The notes: generated from the letters alone by a model not told the origin. DNA of 64,000 nt from Diphasiastrum complanatum (GCA_029204225.1 CM055101.1:33981683-34045682); one strand, 5' to 3'; shown: positions 11,960 through 22,848, numbered from the stretch's first letter. Translations and numbers: made by a program.

Positions 11960-12980
11960 GGATACTGGTGTGTGTGTTTTTTTTTTTTTTTGGGTTTTTG
12001 TGGTCCCTATGGTTTGCGGTCTACGGTTTGGTGTGGTTTACGGTTATGGTGGGATGCGGGTGCTACGGATCATTGTGGGTGATTGTGATCTGATGCAGTT
12101 GAGGACGGAGGGATGCGGACTGGTGCGGTCAGTGGCGGTGTCAGCGGTCGATTACGGTTGTAGCGGGCGAGTGCAGTTGCAAGGGACAATTGCAGCTGCA
12201 GCTTGTCTACGACTGAGTGCGGTGGGATACGGGTAAGTTGTGTGTTGTGATGGATTGCGGTTTCTACGGTGGATCAGTGGAATGCGGCTATTGTGGTGGT
12301 AGTGTAAGGTGATCATTCTAGGGCAGATACGATTGAATGCAGTGTCCGTGTGTTGCGGTGAAGGTTGTCAAGGGTAGTCGTAGTGCAGATGAATACGGTT
12401 GGATACAGTGATGACGGGCGAAAGCGATTGTGTGAAATGGAAGCGGTCAAAGGAATGGTAATTGTGGTTGCGACGATGGAAGATGGGAGGTGGTTTAATG
12501 TCGATGGTATGCGGTGGACTATGAAGTGATTGTTCTAGGGCGAAATGGCGGTGGAATGTGGAGTCCGATTGAGATGATAATTTGTGAAATGTGAGGTGAC
12601 CGTTGAAGGGAGAATTGCGATGGAGTGTGGTCGTGACAGGTGAGGGCAGGTGTTGTGGTGTATTGCAGTGGAATGGGATTGGTTGCGGATTATTATGGGT
12701 GAAGGAATGACGTGAGTGAATTGTGGTCGCTACGGTTCAAGACGGCTGGTGCAATATCTGGAATTCGGTTTCTGCCATTGGAAGAGTGGAGGCGTGTGAC
12801 TGCAGTTCTGACGAGAGCGGTGGTGCCGGTGTTGGTGATGCCTAAGGCTCAAGGCGATCACGTAGTGGTTTGCAATGGCTACGGCTCAAGGCAGATACAA
12901 GCCCGTGTCGTTGCTCTCATTTATAGCGGTGCAGCTTGTATGTCGTTTGGTTTGACAGAAAGATTATCATTGAAAAGACT
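11960..12980. other. GT-rich leader-like repeat region
   Basis: Upstream of the gag start lies sequence rich in degenerate GGTTGCGGTGGAT-type units, including a T14 run near 11974. Open frames here (e.g. plus 12712-13164) lack any family motif. It may be the 5' leader of the gypsy element; no PBS or LTR was recognised. Confidence 0.4.
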
Positions 12981-12984
12981 GGTG

Positions 12985-13995
12985 GTCGAGCGTGAATCTA
13001 GTCTGGTTGAGATTGGAAAAAAATTGTTTGGACCAGATTGGACCCAGACCCTCAAGTCGAGAGTTGAGCAGAAACTCTTCTGTCGAGACGTGATAAGATC
13101 TCATTGGTCAAGAGTTGAGAAATTGCTTCGGTTGAGATTGAGAATCTCTTTGGTTGAGATTTAAGCATTGGGTTTCGGCTGAGATTGAATAGAGCACTTC
13201 CGCTCTGGTTGAGATGTGAAGGATCGCTTTGGCTGAGATCAGGACTAAAGGCTCCGGATGAGATTTGAAGGTTGCCTTCGGTCGAGATGTTAAAGAGGCC
13301 TTCGGTTGAAATCTGGACTTATGGCTCCGGTCGAAATTTGAATTGATGGCATCAATCAAGACCTAACTGATGGCGTTTGTCAAGATCTAACTAATGGTGT
13401 CAGTTGAAATCTAACGCAGGGCCGTCGGTTGAGATTTGACACTGGCTGTTGGTTGAGATCTGACTGATGGCGTCGATCGAGATCTAACTGATGGCATCGA
13501 TCGAAATCTAACTGATGACGTCGGTCGATATCAAACTGATGACGTCGGTTGATAGCGTTGGTTGAGATCTAACGCAGGGTCGTTGGTTGAGATTTGATTG
13601 AGGGCCGTTAGTTGAGATTTCACAGGGCTGTTGGTTGAGATTTGATTGAGGGCCGTCGGTTGAGATTTCACAGGGCTGTCGGTTGAGATTTGATTGAGGG
13701 CCGTCGGTCGAGATTTCAGAAAAAAGATTCGGTTGAGATCTAACGCATGGTCATTGGTCGAGATTGGAATGAGGCTGTCGATTGAGATCTGATGGAGTAT
13801 TGTCAGTTGAGATCTGAGTGAAAATCGTCAGTCAAGATTTCAATATATTATCGTCGGTCGAGATGTAACGGATGACCGTCGGTTGAGATCTGAGAGAGTG
13901 TGTCAGTTGAGATTCAATAGAATACGTCGGTTGAGATTGGACATGAGCTCTCCGGTTGAGATTTCAACACAGGGGGGGCTCCAGTTGAGATGTAA
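12985..13995. repeat. Minisatellite, ~24-bp units (right arm)
   Basis: About 40 imperfect units of GGCCGTCGGTTGAGATTTGA-type sequence. Units abut without unique spacers, which excludes a CRISPR-type array. Sub-blocks alternate 'ggccgtcggttgagatttgattga' with 'ggctgtcggttgagatttcaca' (shortened). Confidence 0.85.
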
Positions 13996-14048
13996 TCGTG
14001 AGGGGACGGGCAGAGCATGGACAAGGTTGTGGGTTTCTGATGTAGAAG

Positions 14049-14330
14049 GTGTTGGAGTTCAATGGGCAACAGTGCCAAATGTTTACAAAAATGTTTACAG
14101 ATCCCTTGATCCAAAGGATCCATTTACTAAGGTTCTTTTACCTCTTTCTTACAGCTTTTATGGCTTGGTATTATGCTTGTTACCAGGCTTCAGGGCATTC
14201 GTTATGTGTGCTTTTGATATTACAATGCCAAACCAGGCAGAAGGAATAGATTGCCATTGTAGTATATTTTTTGTCCTGCCTGTCAGAGGACTACTCAGGG
14301 TCGAACTCTCTTGAACTCACTTACATTCAT
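14049..14330 (+). pseudogene. Possible captured exon fragment within right arm
   Basis: A stretch after CCTCTTTCTTACAG (a good splice-acceptor context) is open for some 50 codons in two frames and aligns by eye with the left-arm fragment at 4436-4892. I do not recognise the protein. Divergence between the two fragments exceeds that of the outer arms. Confidence 0.25.
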
Positions 14331-15231
14331 ACATAGATGCAAGCCAAGAACGCTCATTCACAGATCATAGTGTAGCTCAAATGAACATTTAGGAGATTTT
14401 ACAGCTAGCTACTCTTAAAATGAACTGAATTAGATCCTAAGTATTACTAAACTGAGCTACACTTGCATAAATTGACAAAACAAGAAAGAAGAACTAATCT
14501 ACATCATGTTAGAAGTCCAAGAATCAAGAAACCAACCAGTCTATTGATTCTTGGACATCCAAGAACATCAAGAACTGGATTGTAAAGAGATATGCAAGAA
14601 CTACACAAATCTAGCCTATCTAGTTTACCTGAATGTTGGTTCCTACATTAATCCACAAACAAGAAAAGAAGCTAATCCACTCTAGGAAAGCAGCAAATCT
14701 AATCAACTCTACAATCTACAACCACACACAAAAGGAGGGAAGGGCAAGATCATAAATGCGTCACTCAAGAAACAAGCATGATCAAGGAGCTCAATGGATG
14801 CACCAAACTCGTGAAGGCTCTTCTCATTTCAGCATGGAGTTGATACAATTCACAAAAGCTCTTCTTCACAAAGAGGGAGTCTCTTAAATAAACAAGAGAG
14901 CTCCTTAGGTGACATCCTAGTGGAACTTCCACATTTCACAAATTACAAGTGGAATAATGCTCTCCAGTAGAGGTCACCATCAAAAGGTGGCTCACTCTAC
15001 TTTCTTTAAGACGGGTCTACTTGCATTTATTACATTTGCCTAGAAATACTAGTCCCTACATGGTCATTCCATCTTCCGGGATTCACCATGAGGCTTACAG
15101 AGTTGTCTTTCCTAGCTAGTATTTCTCGGCTCTCAGTCTTCATTAGTCTCATCTTCTTAGAGACCTCCTCGGTCTAAGGTGAGAGGTTCTCTTGAGTTGC
15201 TCTGTCCGAGTATCTTGGGAATTCGTCAGAA

Positions 15232-17293
15232 TCAGCCAATAGCTTCACTATTTCTTACATCAATTTTACATGTCAAGACATAACTAGTACATGAATCAAA
15301 TAGAATGTAAATGAAATGATTCCTCCATGCTTTCAACTCTGAACTCTCTGGAAAAGTACAACAAACAAACAATAAATGTGAGTGATCAAAATTTGCTTGC
15401 ATGTTTCCTCCTTCTTTGTCCTTTGTTGCCATGTATCCACCATGACACTCCATGAATGAGCCTCCATGTCCATCTTGCCACAAGAAACCATCAAGCCTTG
15501 GAAATCCATGAGTAATTGAGTTTATCCATGATACTAAAGCAGCAGCACATGACTCCATAAACCAAGCAAGTTTTACTAGTCCATTTTTAAGATCTACTTG
15601 ACACAAGAAAATGACCATGAATTCACCAAAAATTGACAATCTCCAAACATTGGCATCAGGTAGCTCAATGTTTGAGAACTTGATCATGGATGAGTGATAT
15701 AATGAACCTCCAATAGATTCATTTCCATCAACAAAACCAGGCAAAAATGCTAGTACCAATCCAACATCAAAATGATGCTCACCAATCTAGCTAATTTGAC
15801 CATATCTTGACAATTTGCACACATCCACATGGAAATGCTCAAACATGAGACAAAACAAGTAAAGTAGACTTGAACAGCACTTCCTTGCTACTCCTTTGAC
15901 CTTACTTGAGTCTTCAATAACCTACAAAAATAGATCCATAACATTTTTGCCAATTACCTCTGATGCTCTTGACTAGCTCCAAATTGCCAACTTTCTTTTT
16001 GCCTTGTTGAAGCCCTTTGAGATCAACCTCTTGATCTTCAACTTGACCATCAAAGTCATTGAAAATACTTTTTTTTCCAGATCCATTACTTGATTTTATA
16101 GCATGATAACATCCATCCACTTGCATAGCACCATCTACACAAGAGGATCCTCCAAAACATGTGAGTAAAGCAAAGTGAGTTGCTTCCACTTGCTTACCTT
16201 TCTCTTGATCATCAAAGGTATCAAAGATATGAATATTTTCAGACCTGAACCTCTGGAAATACTCCCTCTTAAACATATGATCTAGCTCCAACAAGATCTC
16301 ATCAATGCTTGATCTCGAATTTCCACAAAGGTTAGTGAAAACAATGCCACCAATGTCACCATCATAAATCAAAAGATAGATTCCAAACTTTCCATCCAAA
16401 TCCCTTGTCTTGAAGAAATTGCCTCTCGATTTGCTCCATGTAGTCTTCTCCAACCAACCTTTTTCCATCTTCATCATGAGTGATCAATTCACAATCATAG
16501 AATCCTTTGAGTTGATGAAGAGGTGTGAGATCCATGCCTTGGATCTTCCCAAGAACCAATCTTCCATTGATCTTTCCTTCATAAGACTCCCTCTTAATGA
16601 TTGCATCATAAGTAGTAGAATCCTCAAAGACATTAGAAGCCATGAAAAAAATGATTAGTACCGTCAACATAAGGATGACTGAAGTACTCTCTTTTTTCAA
16701 ACAAGAATTTCTTTTCAATGATTTAGGTAATGACTCATATGATAATGATTCTTCCTCACTATCATTCACATTGGCATCATTCAAAGTACATCCTGCTTTG
16801 AACTCTTCACATACTTCTCTTCTTCTTGACTTTTGACTATCTCCCTCACCAAGTCTCTTGATAGAACCATTTGATCTACTCTCTCTATGAAGACATGTGA
16901 CTCCACTTGCTGCAAAAATGACTTTCTTGGACTCATCACAAAAGAATGTAGAAGAACCCCTCCGTCATGCATGTACCTAGCAACATCTTTTTCCATATGA
17001 TCAAATAAGTCATTAGCAACAACCTTTTTTAAGGAAGAACCTTCACCTCCATTGATGAAGTTAGCTCTTTCCTTAACTTTTGCATGCTTGCACTTGCCAT
17101 GAAGAACCATTGAAGAACCACCATTATCCTCATAACTAGCCAAGTTAGCACAAAGATGAACATCTCCAAGAAGCATATTAGATCTTGACCTAGATCTAGC
17201 ATAAGGAAGTTTTTTAGATTTTGCATAAGATCCACCCATCTTATTGATGCTAAAAGAGAACTTTGGAAAGTTGAGACCAGTCTTTGCTTCCAT
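15232..17293 (-). pseudogene. Unrecognised ORF block fused to a copia gag-protease
   Basis: Four minus-strand open stretches (17293-16781, 16784-16362, 16477-15914, 15759-15232) follow directly after the copia protease segment, where integrase would be expected. They include MGGSYAKSKKLPYARSRSRS, a hydrophobic run (VILMLTVLIIFFM) and LAWFMESCAAALVSWINS. None matches copia domains, except that ATHFALLTCFGGSSCVDGA (about 16190-16135) resembles the [18 protein letters not shown] segment just before RT in the related copy near 51785. The block may be captured sequence or a non-autonomous internal region. Function unknown. Confidence 0.4.
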
Positions 17294-18639
17294 TCAATAT
17301 TTTTTGTTAGCCATAACAAAAGTATCAAGCTTGAAAAGTCTACCTTGTCCATTGCCCCTGGAAACCAAGATTTCTTCCTTTGTAATGAAACAAGCATCAC
17401 CACCAAACTTTACCATGTATCCTTTCTCTATCATTTGACCAACACTTAGCAAATTCTTTGAAAGTGAAGGAATGTAAAGAACACCATCTAGTCTTGTTTT
17501 CCTATTGGTAGAAAGACAAATAGGAATTGCACCAATACCTTCGATCACACACTCACCACCATTGGCCATGTGAATTGCTTTCTTGGCTCCATCATAAGTG
17601 ACCAAAGAAGTAAATAACTCCTTGTGACTAGTCATGTGTGAATTAGTTCCACTAGCAATCCACCATGAGTCTTTGTCACCTTCACTTGATATTAGACTTG
17701 AAGAGAACATATCAAAAGAGAATCACCACCACCTAGATCCTCATCATTAGAAGTAAAGTTGATTTGCTTGCTACCTTCATCTCTCTTCTTCTTGTAGCAA
17801 TCACTTGCAAAGTGTACTTTGATGCCACAATAGAAGCACTTGAGCTTTGATCTATCCTTGTTTTTGCAATTTGATGAAGCATCCACTTGATCTTTCCCTT
17901 TAGACCACTTACTTTTGGTTTTGCCCTTGAATTTGCCCTTTGTGAACATAGCATCCTCTTGAAGTGTCGATGTAGATCCACCTCTTGCTTGAAGCATATA
18001 TTCTTCATTGATCAAGATCTCTTGAAGACACATCAAACTTGGCAAAGTCTTTTGAACAGAAATACTTTAAACAATGTTAGCATGAGCATCCAACAACCCA
18101 TTAAGAATCACTTGAACAAGCTCTCCTTCCTTAATGCTTTCATCAAAGCAAGCCAACTCATCATTCAATGCTTTCATCCTCAAAACAAAAGTACTTGGGC
18201 TTTCTTCATTATTTTGAAAACAAGAAAAGATTTTCCTTTTTAGATTCAACACTCTAGAAGTAGACTTGGATTCATAAAGTTTCTTCATTGAGTCCCAAGC
18301 TTCCAAAGATGATGTGCACTTACCAACTTCCTTGAGAAGCTCATTGGTAACATTCATCTTTATCATGTGTAGAGCCTTCTTGGCCCTCTTGTCATACCTC
18401 ACTTGATCTTGTTGTGTTGCTCGTCTCTCCTTCAAACCTACAACAATATCCAAAACATCATTCATCTCAAGAAGTGATTCCATCCTCACTTTCCACAATG
18501 AATAATTACTCGAGGTAAGCCTATCATTGGCTTCCAACATGACACTAATTGAGGTTGCCATGTAGCAATGACCCGATCTTCTTTTACAACCTATTTCAAT
18601 GCACAAAGCACTCCTTTGAACAACAACAAATGTTTTCAA
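17294..18639 (-). pseudogene. Ty1/copia gag and protease fragment
   Basis: Gag (18639-17692) shows the copia N-terminal domain: NDRLTSSNYSLWKVRMESLL, LLKEVGKCTSSLEAWDSMKK and FVLRMKALNDELACFD. Its CCHC knuckle is CFYCGIKVHFASDC. The protease segment (17710-17294) reads DSWWIASGTNSHMT: the catalytic Asp of the usual WWIDSGA motif is Ala here, so the enzyme would be dead. The GVLYIPSLSKNLLSVGQM box that follows protease is intact. The sequence then switches to unrelated ORFs. Same family as the copies at 46855-48072, 49494-50500 and 58132-60050. Confidence 0.85.
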
Positions 18640-19101
18640 AAGTAATCACAAAGATTTGAAGCTATCTCACAAATTCTCTTCTAGCACTTATACACCAAAC
18701 AAATCAACACACAGAATCATGGAATCTTGATCAACCTATGATCTATTCTCAATCTAATGACTTTTTCCACTTTCTAAGATTGAAACACACTCAAATGAAG
18801 TTCGGAAACCTCACTATCTAGAGATCCAATCAAAATTAAGGTTTTGACAAAATCACAAAAAATTGACTATTCCAAATCTACATGCAAATGCTGAAAATTT
18901 GATATGCAATCTATTAGCCACCACTTAGGGTGATCCAATGATCCAAAAATCGGCCAACTCCAGTATGTGAAATCAAAAATTGGAATTGATCAAGTTTCTG
19001 AACCTATATAGGATTTTGATCTACAAAAGATCCAATCTACAAAAGCAAAAAACTCGATCTTGGTGTAGAATCCTCTTTAGCATGCTCTAGCCTTGATATA
19101 T
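18640..19101 (-). other. Copia 5' leader remnant
   Basis: Untranslated sequence upstream of gag, alignable by eye with 48073-48490 and 60051-60611 (shared 'cacactcaaatgaa' and 'aaaatcacaaaaaattga' stretches). It breaks off near 19110, before any PBS or LTR, into an unrelated copia fragment. Confidence 0.55.
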
Positions 19102-20058
19102 TCACCAAATCATTGTTAGATATGATTTCCTACTAAATAACCTTGCTATAGGTGCAAAGGTCCCATCATAATCTATGCCTTTAGTTTGAAGAAAATCCTT
19201 TGCAACAAGTCTAGCTTTGTACTTATTTATAGATCCATCTTGATTGTATTTTAATCCATAAATCCACTTACTAGAAAGTGGCTTCTTCCCATGTGTAAGG
19301 TATACAAGATCCCAAGTTTGATTATCTAGCAAAGCATCAAACTCTACTTGCATTGCATCTCTCCAAAATTGTGACTTACTAGCATCTTCAAAACTAGATG
19401 GCTCTTCAAGCATTGTGGTTAAGAAGGAGTAAGGAGTAGTAGGATCTGAGTCTTCCCTTTGCTTTTCCTTCTCAAAGTAGGTAAGCCTTGATGGCTCGTC
19501 CTTGTGCCTCGTAGATCTCCTTGGACTTCTTGGATCTTGATGTAGATCCTCCAAAGTTTCATCACCTTGAAGCTCCTCCTCGGGCCTTGCAAGATCTTGG
19601 ACACATTGTGGAGTAGATGCACTTTCATACATCTTGGAACTTTGAGATTCATCAAATATAACATCCTTACTAACTTTTACTTTCTCTGAAATAGGATATG
19701 TTCACTATAGCTAGCAAAAATTCCTTTGAAAGAGGTTGCATTCTCTTTCTTTCTTGTTCACAAAGGAATATGGACATAACAATACATTCAAAGATTCTAA
19801 AATCTTTTACATTTGGCTTATTGACATACAAAGCTTGATATGGTGAGATCCCACCATGGCATTACTTGGAAGCCTATTACACAAAAAGTTAGCACATGTA
19901 ATAGCTTCTCCCCAATAGGAAATGGGTAGAGATGCATCTAATTTCAAGGATTGAGCACATTTACATATAGTTCTATTTTTCTTCCTGGCCACTCCATTTT
20001 GTTGGTGGTGTAGGAACATGTGAATGCAAAAAATACACTCAAAAAATGCAAATTCCAA
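19102..20058 (-). pseudogene. Ty1/copia integrase end and RT start
   Basis: Sense order starts at 20058 with HHQQNGVARKKNRTICKCA, the region of the third catalytic residue of integrase, where the usual NGVAERKNR has Glu replaced by Arg/Lys. Then YWGEAITCANFLCNRLPS. After a gap, the linker RRSTRHKDEPSRLTYFEKEK leads to the start of [42 protein letters not shown] and KARLVAKDFLQTKGIDYDGTF. It is truncated before the YVDD motif, with frame breaks around 19640-19800. Confidence 0.85.
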
Positions 20059-20125
20059 CTAGTGGTGACGGGTATTGATTTAGTGTAGTTGGTCGTGGTT
20101 GGTAGACCGCTGGTCGTGGCACAGG

Positions 20126-20560
20126 CTATTGTGGAGGGTAAGGATGGTAAGCTCGATAGATGGTGGGTTTGGTGGCTACTGGGAAATGGTTTCGCAATTG
20201 AGAGCATTCATTAGCAGTGTGAGCAGTTTCAAAAGTGGAAGGAACAACTTTTGAATCGTCAAAAATATTTAACAAAAGAAAAAAAACAAATGCAGACTGA
20301 AAATCAACAAATCTACATTTTTTATTGTGAATTGGGCACTCATGTACAGACTTGAAATCATTATAGAACTTGGTGAACATTCTGTCAAGCTTAGCTTTAT
20401 AGCTATGCTTGTCAAGTGTCACCAGGTCCTGATAATGAATCATGTCCTTATTTTGAGATCTGAATAACGGAGGACTGAGCAGAGACTTAAATCTGAGATA
20501 TATCTTTAAAAATGCCTCCACACCAGGACCCTCAATAATAGAATGAAGAATAAATAGAAA
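20126..20560 (-). pseudogene. Gypsy gag-like fragment with degenerate zinc finger
   Basis: A 131-codon frame contains ECPIHNKKC and, about 30 residues later, HTANECSQLRNHF, then a Pro/Tyr-rich tail. In plant gypsy gags of the Tat type, C-x2-H ... GHTTxECxQL form one zinc finger, so this looks like a gag end whose finger is split by about 25 residues. It lies head-to-head with the histone-like gene. Confidence 0.4.
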
Positions 20561-21167
20561 AGGAAAAAAAAATATTTGAAATACTCCAAATTATCACTAA
20601 TACCAAATTCATGAAAAAAAGAAAGCAAACTAGAAATCAAAATCAGACATTTTAAACAAAAACTACAGATGTAAATATCCAAATATCGCTCTCAGGCGCA
20701 AATTGCAAGTTAGACAAGAACCTCAAGGCAATGTGCGTTCGAAAGAGATAATAGAAATTAGGGTATCGGATGCGAACGCGTGAACAAAGAGCAAACAAGA
20801 AATGAGATGTAAGGCATGCTTGAATGCGATACCGGACGAGACAATATTAGTTCCAGGTGCAAGTAAGTCAACGGAGGGTAATCAGTGCAAATGGCACGCT
20901 TGAAATTGATATTCGGCCAAGAAATTGAAAATTTGCATGAAAATCCGAGCCGAAAATGACCAATTTATAAAAAATATTTTGCACGTGTGGAGGAGTTACA
21001 AAGGAGCACATGTCGACGTATGATTGGTCAGAATTAATACGCTGTACAGACAATGATTGATCTGACATCTGTCACGTGTGAGAATGACATGCGTCGAAAA
21101 AGGATTCGTGCACGTATCTCACCCCATGTGGCCTCATAATTGAGTCATTATTTCCAGTACGGACATT
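20561..21167. other. Upstream region of the histone-like gene
   Basis: No coding signature. It contains CACGTGTG-type boxes (around 20983 and 21073), inverted CCAAT-like sequence and one copy of a 17-base motif (20683-20699) repeated three times downstream. Composition changes from the flanking copia/gypsy remnants. Confidence 0.45.
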
Positions 21168-21467
21168 CCACGTGGACCAATCAGATGACGACAAGTCATC
21201 GGCTATTTTTTCACACATGCAAAAATTTTGTATATATAAGTCCTCGGAATTTTCATATTTTTTCGCACAATTTTCGATTTTCGCTCCCAATATTGCTCTC
21301 AAGCGCGCCCTCTCACCGTTTCATCATCCGCCTTCTTGCAGTGCGCTCTAGACCGATACCACTGTTAGTCCAATATCGCTTTCGAGTTTGCATCTCCTTT
21401 CTGAAAATATTTTGGGTATATCTTGCGCTCAAAACCGATATTCAGTTTTGGTATCGATCTCAAGCGC
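20683..21467 (+). repeat. Four copies of an ATATYGCTCTCAAGCGC motif
   Basis: Copies at 20683-20699, 21290-21306, 21373-21386 (shorter) and 21451-21467. One lies upstream of the TATA box and three in the presumed leader. They may be regulatory or relics of a repeat. Confidence 0.5.
21168..21239 (+). promoter_or_regulatory. Promoter of the histone-like gene
   Basis: CCACGTGG (21168-21175, a G-box), CCAATCA (21177-21183), TGACG (21186-21190) and TATATATAA (21231-21239) are stacked in promoter order on the plus strand. Transcription would begin near 21265, leaving a ~280-nt leader before the ATG at 21547 or 21550. Confidence 0.65.
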
Positions 21468-21546
21468 TTTCTTATCGCAAATTTTTTTGTTTTCATTCCC
21501 TGCGCTTTTGTTCAAACATTTTTTTTTAAATTTTTTTCTTCTCAGA

Positions 21547-22678
21547 ATGATGGCCATGACCAAATCCATTGCCCGTGCCATAACCACTGTACAGCCATCC
21601 CATGTCCGTGTTCTCCCTGGTACTAACTATAGATGTGGCAGGAAGCAGGTCTGGCTGAGGGAGATTAGAAAACTCCAAAGATCAATTGAAATGCTGATCC
21701 CTAGAGCTCCTTTCAATCGATCTGTAAGGAATGTCACTCTGTCACTTGGGCTAAATATTCGTTTTGCTGTGACACCATGCAGGCCTTACAGGGTGCTGTA
21801 GAAGATTTTCTATCCCAGTTTTTTGAGGAAACCTGTCTTTTGGTAGTGCATGGTAAGCATGTCACCATCATGCCAAAAGATTTCGTCATTCTCAGAAGAC
21901 TTTGGGACTGTTATTCTGGTCTGCATGTTGATAATGCCAGCACCTCTAGAGACTTGCCTCTAGATAGAACCAACTTGTCGACTACCTCTAGGAGGAAGAT
22001 GAAGCAGTCTGTTCCCAAGAAGATTGGATCTCGAAAGCCAGCTGCTTCCCTTCCTCCTAGAGTTATCCCAGCCAAGAGACTCCGGATCATCTTGAGCTCT
22101 AAGTCAGATGCTAGAAAATCTGATTCAGATCGAGAATCATCATCCCTTCCTCCTCCTACTATTCGTCCAGCTTCTCAGCAGGTTTCTTCACCAAAAGTGT
22201 TGATTACCCAAGAGGAGCTCGACAAAATAACAGAGAAATCTATAAATATTGTATATACTTCTTTTGCTGCTCCTATACATAATCTTTTTGTAAAAATTCC
22301 ATACGATCTTGCCCAAGTTTATTGTGATTCTGACCATTATAACCAGTACGAGGCCTACCTAGCTAATAAAATTGATCTTTTTGGCAATTTTTTTTGTTTT
22401 TTTTTCTTTCAGATTCACGTAAAAGCTTTAGATTAGGTCCCAAATTTTGTGCCGAGCTAAAAGATAAAACTTCAAAAATTTCAGATTTAATAGTAGAAGC
22501 CGGAGGATCTTTTTTGCAGAATAGTATTAGTTCCAATTCCCATGGTATTGTTTTTGTTGTTAGTCCATTTTTCAAGGGAGTGATAAAGGCAAAAGAAGCC
22601 AATTTTGAGAAGGTTGTATATTTTATCGAATGCAGTCCTATGGCAAAATTTTATTTGCTTCCATATGAAAAAAAGTAA
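21547..22678 (+). CDS. Divergent histone H3 / CENH3-like protein with C-terminal extension (frame-disrupted)
   Basis: Seen: from 21550 the protein starts MAMTKSIARAIT, aligning with the canonical H3 tail (T3, K4, A7, R8, T11 kept; R2 to Met, K9 to Ala, S10 to Ile). The PGT motif, an ~8-residue insertion, then WLREIRKLQRSIEMLI lead into PRAPFNRSVRNVT, closer to plant CENH3 (LIPxAxFxRxVRxxT) than to canonical H3 (LIRKLPFQRLVREIA). After a +1 frame change near 21770 the fold continues ALQGAVEDFLSQFFEETC, VTIMPKDF and ILRRL. A basic Ser/Pro-rich linker of ~110 residues follows. A polypyrimidine-CAG acceptor (22410-22412) then opens a last exon (22413-22678) with a weak BRCT look. A 59-nt GTAAGG...GCAG intron (21724-21782) would also restore frame but removes loop L1. 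Histone fold: confident. Function: unknown. Confidence 0.6.
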
Positions 22679-22848
22679 GGACTGCTCTTTTGTTTTTGTT
22701 GTTTTAATCTGGATTGTTGCATGCGGCATTGCTTCAATAAGTAAGGATTGCTTTAATAAGTATGGATTTATCGATATTTGTATTTTGGTTGTTGTAGTCG
22801 GCATTGGAGCCTGAGCATTATTTCTATAAAGATAAATAAGGAGGGAGT

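Larger units (their letters stand above)
12985..15240 (-). mobile_element. Right inverted arm (repeat element copy)
   Basis: This is the reverse complement of 3599-5338 with the same layout: outer ~0.8 kb well conserved, a diverged possible exon fragment, then an expanded minisatellite. Its outer end (TTGGCTGATTCTGACGAAT in reverse complement) matches the left arm end. Immediately beyond it begins the unrecognised ORF block at 15232. No TSD shared with the left arm was found. Confidence 0.6.

Noticed and set aside
12712-13164. 150-codon plus-strand open frame
   Set aside because: It runs from GT-rich repeat into the minisatellite and shows no family motif; its Arg/Leu/Val-rich end is repeat translation.
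12985-13995. CRISPR-like regular array
   Set aside because: Units abut with no unique spacers, vary between copies, and the genome is a plant's; it is a minisatellite.
3599-15240. Arms interpreted as LTRs of the enclosed gypsy element
   Set aside because: LTRs must be direct repeats; these are inverted, and no PBS or PPT borders them.
21388-21546. In-frame upstream ATG extending the histone-like protein by about 53 residues
   Set aside because: The H3 tail alignment starts exactly at 21550. The upstream segment is Phe-rich leader sequence containing promoter-motif repeats.
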